This document shows positions 1 through 12,750 of a stretch of DNA of 64,000 nucleotides, one piece after another. Where the stretch lies: NCBI GenBank assembly GCA_020226215.1, contig CM035228.1:1665901-1729900 (forward strand). The letters run 5' to 3'. Within the stretch, counting starts at the first letter, position 1, and every line of letters starts with the position of its first letter. The notes below the pieces were generated by a model that searched no databases, was not told where the DNA came from, and saw only the letters and a list, made by a program, of their open reading frames with translations. The position numbers were made by a program, and so were the translations under genes. This DNA comes from Sindora glabra. Lineage: Eukaryota; Streptophyta; Magnoliopsida; Fabales; Fabaceae.

Positions 1-381
1 ATAAATTTGCTCTCAATTATTATAAACGAAAACAGCTATTCGCACATATTTATATATTCTAAATGTTTTTACATTTTTTTTAAACCTCTGAAGTTTAAAA
101 CCCCTGTTAAATGATTTTTTTGAACATGTCATTTTTGTGAGTAAATTTTTTAGTAAAATTTCATTTATTTAAAAGCAAGGCATTATAAGAAAAACATTAG
201 AAGTGCAATCAACTATCAATGGATTCTATGTCTACTAAATGTATTTTCTTACGCTGCTTGGAATCTGCCATGTTTGATTTCATTGGAAAATAGCCTTTTG
301 TAGACTGTATGTATTTATGTTTTATATCAGTTTTACATTCTTCCATTGTAACTGACCATTTTGATCCACTTTTCTGTTTAG

Positions 382-1130
382 ATTAACTAAGTCAGACTTC
401 TGTGAGCCAGTAAACATTGGAAGTGACGAGATGGTCAGCATGAATGAGATGGCTGAGATTATTCTTAGCTTTGAGGATAAGAATATCCCTATACACCACA
501 TTCCTGGACCAGAGGGAGTCCGTGGTCGCAACTCAGACAATACGCTGATCAAAGAGAAACTTGGATGGGCTCCATCTATGAAGTTGAAGGTATTAGTTGG
601 AACAAATGTTGCCCTTCCTGTTGTTAATTCTTTCAACAAGTAATCCAATATCTGATTAACGTATATTCAACTTTTTATTATTCAAATGCAAGATGATAGT
701 TCAACTCTGTTGTCCTTAAAGATGAATTATCTCTTTTGCTTTGCTAAATTCCAAAACTTTGTGCTTCGAATTTGACCCTATACAAGCAAAGATTAATGAA
801 ACGAAGGTATTGTCGGAACCTATCCTATAGCGACCAAATACCTGGTTTTGGTTAACTACTCAATGAGAATCTCCTGCATAGTAGTTCTAATCTTTTATGT
901 AATTATTTTTCTCTCTTCCTGACTTTGTTGAGCATCAGCTGGATTCTGTCTTAGTCACAAATCTGATATTGTAGGATGGACTGAGAATTACATACTTCTG
1001 GATAAAGGAACAGATTGAGAAAGAGAAGGCTCAAGGTATTGATATATCAATTTATGGGTCATCCAAAGTGGTGCAAACCCAAGCCCCAGTTCAACTAGGC
1101 TCACTTCGGGCAGCAGATGGCAAAGAATAG
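382..1130 (+). CDS. GME: GDP-D-mannose 3,5-epimerase, C-terminal two exons (partial gene)
   Basis: GDP-mannose 3,5-epimerase is a cytosolic NAD-dependent short-chain dehydrogenase/reductase-type enzyme. It converts GDP-D-mannose to GDP-L-galactose for ascorbate and cell-wall polysaccharides. Two exons are visible, 382-589 and 975-1130, joined at GT (590) and AG (973-974). They encode about 120 C-terminal residues of a protein usually near 375. Recognisable blocks are NIGSDEMVSMNEMAE, HHIPGPEGVRGRNSDN, EKLGWAP, GLRITYFWIKEQIEKEK and the invariant ending QLGSLRAADGKE followed by TAG. The first base of 382 completes a split codon, so exons encoding the NAD-binding and catalytic part lie upstream of the window. 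Positions 1-381 look like intron. There are no frameshifts or stops, so the gene is probably functional. Identification is from remembered family sequence and is firm. Confidence 0.95.
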
Positions 1131-1849
1131 AGCAGTCAAAGCATTGATGTAGTGGTCATCTTTAAGTCGCTTATTTCCTATTTTGGCTGTCATCTGGTGC
1201 CAAGTTTCTGAGAGTTTCAATTATATATTTTGCCATTTCTTAAATGTCTCTTGTCATGGAAAATTTATTATCAATGTTGAGCTATATTTGTGGTATGAAG
1301 CCAGCTTGGATGTTCCCTCTGTAATTTAAAGAGCGTTTGAAGGCACCGTTTGCTGCATATAGTGGCAGGCAGTACTGCTGTAGAATTTCTAAGTTCCGTG
1401 TCAAATCTAAATGGTTAATAAGAGTGGCCTCACTCACATTTCTTTTGGATTGCAATTTTGGCAATTATTCATGGTACACTGGTTTTTTTTGGCCTTTGAT
1501 TGGTCTGTTATCTATGTCACGAAGTATTAAAGATTATTTGTTTCCAGAAGTAGCATCTTAAGTGCAATTTCTTGAGAGGTAAAAAATCATTGAGTTATTT
1601 GGTTGTTCATTTAGTTATTAAAATAAAGAAAGTTTTACTTCATACAAATCGTAAGCTATTTGATTACTCATTGATAACAAAAACTTCCTATATCTTTAAA
1701 ACTAGAAAACTCTCTTTATTTAATTTATTTAATAATTATTTAATCTTTTTATCTTCACAATTTGAAAAGTATAGTGAATAAAATTTTTTAATGATAAATA
1801 TAATTTATTAATTATATAATAAACAAAATAGATTGAGTATTTTATAGAA
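1131..1849 (+). other. GME 3' untranslated region and AT-rich flank
   Basis: Mixed-composition sequence after the GME stop to about 1560 is probably 3' UTR. It then becomes strongly AT-rich up to the foldback element at 1850. Short open frames here have no recognisable domains. The exact poly(A) site cannot be placed. Confidence 0.5.
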
Positions 1850-2657
1850 GAGTTTAAATTCTATTCACTGACAGTGTATAGGAGTTTTACACTGTCAACT
1901 AATTATGTAATGACAAGCTATTAAATTATTCAATTAAAGAAATGATTAATTATTTTTCTTCAATTAAAATAATTAATTAAATAAAAATAAAAAATTCAAT
2001 TTAATAGAAAATTAATTTTTCAATTTCTTCTTACACTTTGTTGAAGATACAACATGGCAAGTCAAATGAATTCATTGAGAGGTAATGATTGTATTAATCG
2101 AGATAAAAATATTGATTTAATCACAGTAATGATTCATTATTGATTATGATCATTTAAATTAAAAAAAGAAAGGGATACTATCATTAAGAATTTTAAATTA
2201 CAAATTTTGCATCACATAAACATGATGGTGTTGATTTTAGATTACAATAAATGCGAGAAGACAAGTTTTACATCCTAATTTATACCGTAAATTTGGAATT
2301 GCTACTCTAGGAGCACACAATCAATCATGATTCACCGAACCGAACCGAACCGAACCCTTTAACTCTCAGCCAAGTTCATTTAGTCAATATCTTAGATAGT
2401 AGAACCTAACGAAATAGTGACGAAAATCTAGGAATGCAAAACTGAGATATAGAAAACTAAATCATTGGCTAATGTATGAGATGACATGATAGCAGAATCC
2501 TAACTTTTTTTCAATTCAAATTTTTTGATTTTATTTTATTAATTAATTTAATTATAAAAAATAATTAATTATTTTCTTAGTTGAATAATTTAATGACTTG
2601 TTATCACGTAATTAATTGATAGTGTAAAACTTCTATTAGTAGATAGAATTTAAACTC
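1850..2657. mobile_element. Non-autonomous Mutator-like foldback element (MULE-MITE)
   Basis: Long imperfect terminal inverted repeats of about 150 bp: 1850-2000 begins GAGTTTAAATTCTAT and the reverse complement of about 2515-2657 begins the same way. The flanks carry a direct repeat, TTTATAGAA, at 1841-1849 and 2659-2667; it extends to 10 bp with one more T. A 9-10 bp target duplication with long TIRs beginning with G is the signature of Mutator-like elements. The roughly 500 bp interior has no coding capacity and includes a short (CCGAA)n run near 2337-2357. Autonomous help must come from elsewhere. Confidence 0.75.
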
Positions 2658-2864
2658 TTTTATAGAATTATATAAAAATTAAATATTATATTATAAATAT
2701 AATTATAAATATTACTATAATAATAAAATTTTAATTTTAAATACAATTATATTTATTATATATCTAGTATATTTTATATTTCTTATTTTTATTTTCAATA
2801 ATAAAAATAAAAAATTGTGTGCATCTTATCTATTTTATGTAAATATGGTAGAATTGATTATTTG

Positions 2865-2865
<1 letters not shown>

Positions 2866-2913
<48 letters not shown>
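2866..2913. repeat. (AT)n microsatellite
   Basis: Uninterrupted alternating AT of about 48 bp. Similar tracts lie at 17747-17794, 36490-36547, 41736-41766, 42337-42410 and 42933-42968. These are typical of plant intergenic DNA and may form cruciforms. Confidence 0.9.
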
Positions 2914-2916
<3 letters not shown>

Positions 2917-5349
2917 CATTTTAATTTTTTTATATAATTTATTTTAATTTTTGTAGTAAATTAAAAATAAAAAATTATTCATATAGAAAAATTATGGTGA
3001 AAGAGAGATTATAAATTTAGTTTAAAAAAAGATAATTGTAGATAATTAAAATTAAAATTTATTGATTTTATGTTACAATTTTGAAGGATAATCAATTATT
3101 TTAGCAATACTTTCTAAAAAATTTAAAGTTCAATTAAATGAAATATATGAAATTGATTTTTGAAAATTATCAAATAATTAATTTTGAACACTTCTTGAAA
3201 ATTTTACTTGGGAATTTGCTCTTTGAAAGTTCAAGTATTTTTGAGAACTTCCATCTTATGTTAATAAAATAATTCCTGAATAACTCCAAAAATCTAAATA
3301 GAACATTGCAATGTTACTTGATGATCACTTTAATATTTTATGCTAATTGAATAAAAAACTATAATAAATATAATTTATTAATTATAAAATATAAATGGAT
3401 TGTAATAAAAATAATTATTTTATTAATTATATAATAAATAAAATAAGTATTATATAAGATTATATACATAAAATAAACATTAAATATTATATCATTAATA
3501 TAAATTATAAATATAACCATAAATATAATTATAATAGGACTTTGATTTTAAATAGAATTATATTTTATGTATATATCCATTATATTATTTTATATTATTA
3601 TTTTAATATTCAATTGCAAAAATAAAAGATTATGCATTTCTTATTTACTTTATACAATTTAACAATTTAATTATTTCACTAATATTTTTATTCATTTAAA
3701 TTATATTCCATTTCAATTATATTATAATAATTTATGACATACATACATATATATATATAACTCTTAATTTTTTTATATAAACTTGTTTTACATAAATTAT
3801 GAAATAAGAAATTACAAATTTGAAAAAATTATGATAAAAAGAGATTTTAAGAATATAAAATAAAAAAATATAATTATGAAAAATTAAAATTTATTAAAAT
3901 TTTTATTTTTTATACTACAATTTTGAATGTTATATTAACTATTTTAATCCTAATAAATTCAAAATTCAATTAAATAAAAGATAAGAGTTTAATTTATAGA
4001 AATTATCAATTCATTACTGTTAATGAAAACAACTTTGAGCAAACCTTTAGAAGTTTATAAAGAAAATTATTTTTTGAAAAATTTAAATTTCCTATAAAAT
4101 TTTATTTTTTATGTAAATTAAATGACTCACAAAGATGCCGTGTGGAATGAGATTGCATGTTTTAATATATAAAATACAAATAGATACATAGACACTTTCA
4201 AATAACCAATTATAATTAAGTAAACATTAATTAATTAAAGCAAATACATGATGCTATGTAACGTGTTAAAAATTAGATGGAATAGCAATTTTAGGAAAGC
4301 TGTCAATTATGATTTGATTAATTTAATCAATTGAACTAAATTATCAAAATCAGATTATCCCAACATTTCGATTGAATTAAAATATGGTTGATATTTAGGA
4401 TCTGGGGAAAAATAAATTTTTAGAATTTATTTTCTAACTTTCTCTTGTTTTGACATTAAAAAATTTTGATTAATAGGAAAATAAATTCTGATTAACCAGA
4501 AATTAAGAAAAATAATTTTTCATTGAATTTATTTTTTTTATTATTCAATACATCCATATCCGAGTTCAAACTTTTTACTTTATCACTTTGTTACGCAATC
4601 GTAATTATAAATAAAATTTATTTTTATTTATTAAATATTTCATGATGAATGCTCTATTTTTATTTTTATAAAATTTATTTTTATTTATTAAAGTTTAGGT
4701 GCATATTTTTATGCAATATTTACTAAAATATTCTCTTTTTTTTCTCATAATAGATATTCTATTATATAATATTTCGTAACAATTAATTAAACTAATTATG
4801 TGAATTTATGTATAAAATTTTATAATGCCTTTAATATATATTTTATTATTAAAAACTAATTATTATTGAACTATTGGATACTAAGAACAATAAAAATTTT
4901 ATTAAAAATTTTATTTTTTAAAAGGTAAGTAAAATTATAATAATTTTAAAGTAAATAATTTTAATTTAATTTAAATGAAATTAATTTTTTTTTGTATATC
5001 AAACACCAGAAAATATTTTTTATTTATGCACCAAACAACAAAAAATCAATTTATTTTTCAGAAATATATTTTCTTAAGAAAACATTTTCTAAAAATTCTA
5101 TTTTCTCCTAAACCAAATGGATATGTGGCTAAAAAATCTTCTTCATTTTTTTACAATAATTTTCTAAAATTTATTATAGAAATATACTAAAAAATAGTAT
5201 TTATAATGAAAAACATGTAAAGGGAAAATTTCCTTTTTCTTTACTTCTTAAAATAATTCTTTAAAATTTACTATCCAAATATACTAAAACTAGAAACCTA
5301 TAATTTATAATTAAAAATTATTATTTATTTCAAAAAATGAAAATTATTA

Positions 5350-5475
5350 TTTAACTGGGGCAATTAATACTGGCCACAGGGCGATCGTGACATCTGCAAT
5401 GGAGCGGTTATTTATCGCGCCATTTGCATTTGCAGGGTCACGGTGCTGCCGAGTGCCGGGTAAAACGTATTTTCT
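5350..5475. repeat. GC-rich islet with imperfect foldback, unknown origin
   Basis: About 125 bp of markedly GC-richer sequence in an AT-rich background. It has weak internal symmetry: CTGCAATGGAGCG on the left against CGCGCCATTTGCATTTGCAG on the right. No open frame or known element is recognised. It could be the remnant of a MITE or a hairpin insertion. Confidence 0.4.
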
Positions 5476-6422
5476 ATCAAGGTGATAGCTGTTGGGGCAC
5501 TTACAAAAATAGTTTTAAAATTGAAATAAACTGGAAATAAATCCTCCCAATTGGGATACTTTGATAAAAATGTCTTGTCTTCAAATTAAAAGCTGCATTT
5601 GATATAATTATCAATGTAAGAAGTTTCACCTTTTAAAAAATTGAGAATTTTATTATTAAATTATTTTTTAAATTTTAAAATAAATAAATTAAAATTAAAA
5701 ATATAAATATTAATACATTAATATAATCTAATGTTGAAAATCCATTTATTTTTAATAGGAATTACGAATCCATTTATTTCATTAGGAAGTGTTTTTTATA
5801 AAATATAATTATAAAATATTAAAATGAGAGAAAAATATTTTATTTATTTAATGTTAAATATTAAGAATGTATGAAAAGCAACTTCTTCCATTTCAAAAAA
5901 AAAAATAACTTCTCTCTATTTTTAAACTTTTCAGTATTATTTTTTTAATCATCAATATAAATAATATATCATCCCTTTATTAATATAGATATGAAAATAA
6001 TATTTTTTATGAAAAATATTTTTTAATAAAATAAATGAAACCTAAATGTGTGTTAATTTTAATGGGAACAATTTTAATGAGAATAAATGAACTTTAATGA
6101 ATAAGCAAAGACAAAATAGCAATATATAAAATTTAATTATCATATAGAAGTTAATTATAAATTATTTAAAATTTTATAATTTAATTATACAAATTAAACC
6201 TTAAAAAATTATAAATTCAATGAAATTATAAGGATTAAATCCTTTATCTAATCATTGATGAAAAATAATGAAATGAATTGTTGACCTCCTTCAACAGCTC
6301 CGATTTTATTTTGGTAGATTCCCACTGGCTTCTTTCTTTCCATCACAACGGCGAACATCATTACCTAAGTTTGCAAGACCAATGACTTCAATGATATTCT
6401 TTCATAGTCTTCGCAAAACCTT

Positions 6423-6700
6423 TTTATTACGTTACCCAATTTTAAATTTGAATTATAATTTTATAAGCTTATAGGCAAAATTTTTAATGGGTTTGGCTGT
6501 GTTTTGGTCCTAGTAGTGGGCAGCTTAGTGAAGTTTGTTATTTTGATTAAATTGGTATATAAAGGGAAGGCATTGTAAAAATGGCTTTCTATTCGTGAAT
6601 TCAGGAAATGTGAATCTGATTCCTTTCTCTTCTATTTCTATTTTCTTTCTCAACTTTCTTCTTCCTTTTATTTCCTTTATTTCTGCCATCTTCTAAAATA
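6423..6700 (+). repeat. 5' LTR of the gypsy element
   Basis: Aligns with 12490-12750 over its whole length. Shared blocks include TTTGAATTATA, GGGTTTGGC, GTGAATTCAGGAAATG and CTTTCTCAACTTTCTTCTT. A TATATAAA motif near 6556 is a candidate LTR promoter. The exact left edge is uncertain by several bases because the terminal TG is altered. Confidence 0.75.
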
Positions 6701-8029
6701 ATGGTAATCAAAGTACTTTTTATGGCATCCATCACTAAGGGGACTTCAACTAGAACTTGAAACTAGTCAGCTCTAGTTTAGATGGACACTGAACCATTGA
6801 ATTCAAAATTGGATTCAAGTGTTGCTCATTTAAAAGAATAGTTTAAGAGTTTATCATATGATGTTAGTTCCAAGTTGCAAACCATTTCAACTATGACCAC
6901 TACCTTGAAAGACTACAGTATTTTTATTCCTTCCCATGACGAGTTAATTGAACCACTAGTATTTGTCATTCCAATAGGGTTATCATATGACCACAGAATA
7001 AACCTTGAATATGAAAGTTAAGTTATCAAAGTAACACTTCAGGCAACTTACAATGCAAAAAGATGAACTTGAAAATATGGTGTCAAAAATGTGAAAAGCT
7101 AGTATAATAAAAAATAGCACTAGTCTTTTTGCCTCACATGTTGTACTTGTCAAAAAGAAGGATATGGCACTTTGTTACATCTCCTTTAAAATTTTAAAAG
7201 TTTATTTTATGAATGAAATAATTAATTAATTATGATAAAAATAATCAAAGTAAAATTTTACATGTAATGTATAAAATAATAAGGAAATGTGGGATGAGAT
7301 GCTAGATAAAGAGAATTAATTAATTGAATGGATCTTAAATGGGAATCTTGTATGAACTGGTTGAGGAAAAGTAGGGGAAATGAAATGCTTGGAGGTTAAA
7401 TGTGTTTAAAGGTGAATGGATGAGTATGGAGGAGATTTAGAACATATTTTTAAAAATACCCCTAGCCATATTTCCTAATTTGTTTCCCAACTTCAACCTA
7501 TTCCCATTTTCCCAACAAAACATACTTCTTCACTCCACCATTATCTCGTATTCTTCATTTTCTTCTCTAATTAAGCCAAAGGCACTTATATCCATCAATA
7601 CTTCTACCCAACGAGGGTAAGATTTTTGGAATATTAATCTTTATTAGCTATTTCCCTTATTCCTCTTTTGAAATTAACTAAGTTGAAAGGTTTTAATTCA
7701 AAAAAGATTTTAAACTCTAACTTGAATTTTTAGGGTTTTATATGATTAAGGCCAAGCAACTTTAATGTCATCCTTTTGTCATTTTTTTCATATTAGGTGA
7801 GTAGATGTTCTAGCTTAACCTTAGAAAAATTGATTGTAGATGTGAGAATATAAGCTAAGTTTTCATAGTTTTTACGATTTCATGAGAAATGTAGGTTTTA
7901 ATAGAAATTTTTATTGAAACTAATGAGGAAGATTTGTAAAAAATATATGGTGATGGTTGATTGAAGAAATGTGTTGGATTTTTTTCTCAAATAAATAGTA
8001 AAATCGCATTGAAATTTTCAAAGCTGATG

Positions 8030-8340
8030 TAATAGTCAACTATATAATTAACTATAGCTTTAGAGTTGCTCTTTGAAGGACCATAATTGAGTATATAGTT
8101 AATTATTATTTAAAATTTAAATCTTGAGTTGACTATATAATTGATTATGGCTAAAAAAATTACCCTTTAGAAGGTTATAATTAAGTTTATAGTTAACTAT
8201 CTAAATGGACCTTTGCTTTCTAGAGGTCCATAGCCTATAACTTGCTCCTTAAAGGTTCCTAGTTAAGTATACAATTGACTATACCTTAAGAAATTACTCT
8301 CAGGCAGCTTGTAGTCAAGTTTATAATCACTTATGGACTT
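8030..8340. repeat. Array of degenerate units of about 70-80 bp
   Basis: About four imperfect units, each with variants of AGTTAACTAT / GTTGACTATATAATT and a middle part resembling TTGCTCTTTGAAGG. It lies inside the 2.3-kb insertion. Unit borders are approximate. Confidence 0.5.
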
Positions 8341-8380
8341 TATGTCTTTAGTAATTGATTTCCTTTAAAATGTTATAGCA

Positions 8381-8506
8381 TGTAATGAATCCCTAGTTGT
8401 TAAATTAGATTTAATGACTATTCAAATGATTATAGATGTGTTATGTAATGAATCCCTAGTTGTTAAATTAGATTTAATGATTATTCAAATGATTATACAT
8501 GTGTTA
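8381..8506. repeat. 63-bp tandem duplication
   Basis: Two adjacent 63-bp copies (8381-8443, 8444-8506), each starting TGTAATGAATCCCTAG, differing at two positions by eye. The duplication is recent. Confidence 0.9.
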
Positions 8507-10524
8507 TGAGTGGTAATCCAAAGAAGCACGGTAATGTGACGTTATGTAATATGATATGATTTGAATTTTATCATAATAGTTTATTTTAAATTATGTTATT
8601 GATTAAGAAATTAAGATAAAGGTGATTGATATCATTTATGACTCGAATATTGGATTTGATAATAGCTTATAAGGGATAAAGATGACTTGAAAAGATAAGG
8701 ATGAACTTATAAGAGATAATGATGAATGGAAGCCACAAGAAGATTTATTTATTTTTTATTTTTATATTATCTTTGCATCTTGTGTTTTGTGGATATGATA
8801 TGAATATACATGAGTAATTGTATAAGTGAGTACATATAAGCATGTGGTTGATATGTTGATATTAATAAAATTATATTGTAAATTGCATGGGTAAAAGTAT
8901 TTAGGTATAAAGGAGAGTAAATTTGCTTGGTAAGCTTCTAGTTGATTTTCAAATTAATTATGTTTGAATGTTTACTTATTAAGCTTCAGACTTATCCCTT
9001 TTTATTTTTTTGTTTTACAGATTCATAAATTGAACCTCCATAGCCATTGCCTTAAAACTAAACCTTTAAAAGCTCACTTAGTATGATTATAAGCAACATT
9101 GAATATTTTATTATAGATAAATATTTTAGGCTTGGTACAATATAGGGACAAGGGTATAAGAATACTGACTTATTTTATTCAAAGCTAATTAGGTCAGTTT
9201 ATCCTTAAACAAGGATGAATTATAAACAGGCTTAACTTTTTCTTTATTGTTAAATCATTTTGGAAAATGAAATTTTGTTATTTTCCCCTTATTGTATAGT
9301 TATTTTCTTTAATTATCCCATACATGCTTTAATATGCTAATGAGAAAAATAAAATAGGCTAGTGAAAATTGAATAATTGGGTTCCATGTCAATCATAACT
9401 AAAGTTGGCTTGTGATAGATTTGAAATATATGTATGGATTTACAAGTAGCTTAATCAATTAACCATTAAGGATAAATTTCCAATTTCACTAGTTGAAAGC
9501 TATTAAATGAGTGAATTGATTCTAAGTACTTTACTAAGTTAGACTTGAGATTAGAATATTATCAAATCAAAATGCATGCACCTAACATGCATAAAACAAC
9601 CTTCAAGACTTATGAAGCCATTATAAGTTCTTGTTATGCCTTTTAGTTTTACCAATACACTTTCCATTTATTAATCATTAATGGACAACATTTTTAGATT
9701 ATACTTAAGGAAAAGTGTTTTGGTTTTCTTTAATGATATTGTAATCTATTTTAAGGATTAGAATTCATGCTTTAAGCATTTGAGGGAGGTTTTTAATATT
9801 CTAAATTAGCATAAACTTTTTGTTAAAAGAATAAATGTACATTTGCCTCTAAGGAAATGGAACATTTAAGGTATGTCATATCAAGTGAAGAGGCTTCAAT
9901 AGATCAAGACAAGGTTAAGAATGTTCAAAATTGGGCTATACCTACATCTATCAAAGAACTTATGGGTTTTTTTTGTCTCACAGTATATTATAGAAGATTT
10001 ATCAAGAAGGCTGGGGTAATAGCTAGACCACTCACAATATTGTTAAAAAAAAGAGCCTTTGGTTGGAATAATGAAGCATAACATATATTTGATCAATTAA
10101 AAGTTACTATGGCAACAGTACCAATATTAGCTCTTCCTAATTTCAACATGGAATTTATACTGGAAACCAATACATCTAGTTATATTGTTGGAGTTGTTCA
10201 TGCTTAAGGTGATAAACCTTGCTTAATTTAGTAAGACTATAGTTTCTAAGAATCAAGTTTTGTCAATCTATGAGAATAAGTTATTAGTAGTTTTGTTATC
10301 TATCAAGGAATGGAATGTTTATCTTATAGGGAGGCATTTTAAGATAAAAACTGACCATCATAGCTTAAAATTCTTATTAGAACACCAAATCATCATCCTA
10401 GTTCAACAAGTATAGTCACTTGTATGAAAGGTTATGACTATAAGGTATGTTACAAAAGAGGTTCATTAAACACAATGACAGATTTTGCATTTAGGTTTCT
10501 TACCTCAAAATTAACTTTTATCCT

Positions 10525-11165
10525 TATGACTAAAGGTGGTAAACATATTTAAGTTCGTAAACATGTCCAAATTTGTACAAATTTTGTTATGAAATCAAAC
10601 TCCCTAAAATTAGGTCCATTTTTTTACAAGTAATATGAATTTGTCTATTATAGGTTGGGTAAAGTTTGCCTAATCTACAAACTTCCAATTAAAGTTTGTA
10701 GATATGTTTAGGTTTGTGTAGATTTTTAATAGACTTGGACCTTCTAAGATTGAGTTATTTTTTTTAAAAGTAATACAGATTTGTTTATCAAAGGCGAGGT
10801 CTATATCCAAGTCCTTTCACCTATTTGACATCCCTACCCATGATTGTTATCTCAACAATTACTTCTAAATTGTTACCTTAAGTTCAAGCAACACGGAGCG
10901 ATGATAGATATTTACAAAAAAAAAAAGACTAAAACCCTTAATCTCCGACTAAAAGTTTATATTAATTTGATTCCTTTAATATTAAAAACCCTTAAATTTT
11001 AGTCTTTTCATACATGAGATGAGATATTGAATTATTGTATGGAAAAACTAAAATTTAAGGATTTTTAATTTTAGAGGGATCAATTGATATAAACTTTTAG
11101 TTTAGGACGAAATTGATAAAAATTCAATCCTATAAAGATCAAAAATAGGTTTTTAGTAAAACATA
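10525..11165. mobile_element. MITE-like insertions between RNase H and integrase of the gypsy element
   Basis: Non-coding sequence separates the end of RNase H (near 10520) from the integrase start. The first part, to about 10845, ends GACATCCCTACCC and is rich in GTTTGTAGAT-type repeats. The second part is a near-perfect hairpin with arms 10949-11008 and 11043-11101 and a 34-nt loop. These look like one or two non-autonomous elements nested in the retrotransposon. Confidence 0.55.
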
Positions 11166-12489
11166 ATTCAAGAGTGCAATAAGCTAATATACCAAGCAAT
11201 TCAAAATGCACCTAGAATGGGAACTTATTGAGAAGGATAGGAAAATTAGTAGTTAGGAACTCAATTGAACTAAAGCAAAAGTTACTAAATTTTTTCATAA
11301 TAATCTAATTGGAAACCATTTTAGCATGAAGGCTATCATGATCAGACTTGTAAAAAATTTTTATTGTGTAGGACTAAAAAGAGATGCTACAAGGCATGTA
11401 TGGGAATGTAAAGTCTGCCAACAAGTTAAGTATGAGCACTTGGCTTCTCATGAGCTCTTACAATCTTCACTAATCTCTCATAAAATTTGGACTGACGTCA
11501 TTATAGGTTTATTGAGGGTCTTTTTAAATCTTTAGGAAAGGATGCTATTATAGTGAATGTATATAGGTTGAGTAAACATGTGCATTTCATGGTACATGGC
11601 CTACAAACTATTATAGTGTTAAATAGGGATAGAATTTTTGTGAGTAAATTTTGGCAAGAATTATTTAATCAAATGAATACTACATATAACTTATCAATTG
11701 CCTATTACATCTAATCTGATAGTTAAATTAAAATTATGAATAGTGCTTGGAGACTTACTTAAGGTGCATGTGCCATGAGAAGCCTGCAAATTGGCGTTAA
11801 TGGTTGCCACTAGCAAAATGTTGCCATTTATCACACTGCTTTTCACACCACACCTTATAAGGTTTTGTATGGCCAACCAACTCCATTACATCTACCTTAT
11901 ATTCAAAGTGACTCTAAAGTTAATTAAGTGGATATGAGTTTGATAGCAAGGGAGGATGCCATCAAAATGATTAAGTTCCATTTGTCAAGAGCTCAAGCAA
12001 GGATGAAGCAAATTATAGACAAGCATAAGAGTGATAGGGAGTTTTTGGTAGGTGATTGGGTGCATTTGAAGTTGCAACCCTATAGGTAGCAATATGTGGT
12101 GTTAAGAAGTTGCCTCAAGCTATCAATTAAGTATTTTAACCCTTACAACGTGATTCACAAAGTTGGAAGAGTAGTTTATGTTCTTGAGCTTCCTGAACAT
12201 TCCAAGATTCATCCAACATTTCATGTTTCACAATTTAAGAAACATGTTGAGAAGGCTCTAGTGCAACAACATCTTCCACTCATTGATCCAAATGGCGTAT
12301 GGCTAAGGAACGTTTGAGGATACTAGAAAGGAGGAATAAGAAGAAGAAGAATATGGTCGTAATTGAAGAACTAGTGCAGTGGAGCAACTCCTTTCTTGGG
12401 GATGCTATCTGAAGATTTTTATGAACTAAAGAAGTTTCCTAGTTTCCAGTCCAGTCCTTAAGGGCAAGGATTGTTTGAGGGGGGGAGAT

Positions 12490-12750
12490 TGTTATGTTAC
12501 TATATTTTGAATTTGAATTATAGTTTTATAAGTTTATGGGCTAGAATTGTTTATGGGTTTGGCCTACTTGTGTTTTGATCCCAAAAGCTGCTAGTTTGGC
12601 AGAATTTGCTATTTTAGTAGAGGTTGTAAGAATGGATTTTTACCCGTGAATTCAGGAAATGCAAATTTCATCCCTTCCTCCTCTAGTTCTTTCTTCTTTC
12701 TCAACTTTCTTCTTTCTTCTATTTTTCTATTTCTCCTATCCTCTGTAACA
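12490..12750 (+). repeat. 3' LTR of the gypsy element
   Basis: A 261-bp LTR with inverted termini TGTTA and TAACA, directly after a polypurine tract. It differs from the 5' LTR at many positions, so the insertion is old. Confidence 0.8.

Larger units (their letters stand above)
2658..6422. other. Gene-poor AT-rich intergenic DNA
   Basis: Very AT-rich sequence with no supported gene. It holds an (AT)n tract at about 2866-2913 and a GC-rich islet at 5350-5475, both listed separately. A 71-codon frame at 4975-5190 is low-complexity Phe/Lys-rich and is not supported. Confidence 0.6.
7180..9468. mobile_element. 2.3-kb insertion inside the gypsy reverse transcriptase
   Basis: The conserved reverse-transcriptase motif LVKKKD at about 7147-7164 should be followed within tens of codons by the DKFPI block. 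That block appears only near 9470. The intervening sequence has no recognisable coding domains and carries two tandem-repeat zones (8030-8340 and 8381-8506). It may be a solo LTR or a non-autonomous element of unknown family. Its edges are approximate because no target duplication was resolved. Confidence 0.55.
6423..12750 (+). mobile_element. Decayed Ty3/gypsy LTR retrotransposon with nested insertions
   Basis: The 3' LTR is 12490-12750, starting TGTTATGTTAC and ending TGTAACA, preceded by a G-rich polypurine tract at about 12475-12487. The related 5' LTR is about 6423-6700, with TGGTAATCAAAG beside it as a likely primer binding site. Internally, in order: a gag start near 6781, reverse transcriptase beginning about 6970-7180 (LVKKKD motif), reverse transcriptase resuming at about 9470 (DKFPI), RNase H at 10060-10540, the integrase zinc region near 11330-11450, integrase core to about 12050, and the C-terminal tail at 12096-12317 (HPTFHVSQFKKH). 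Reverse transcriptase, RNase H, integrase order identifies gypsy. Most of gag and protease is missing and stops are numerous, so the element is dead. Confidence 0.88.
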
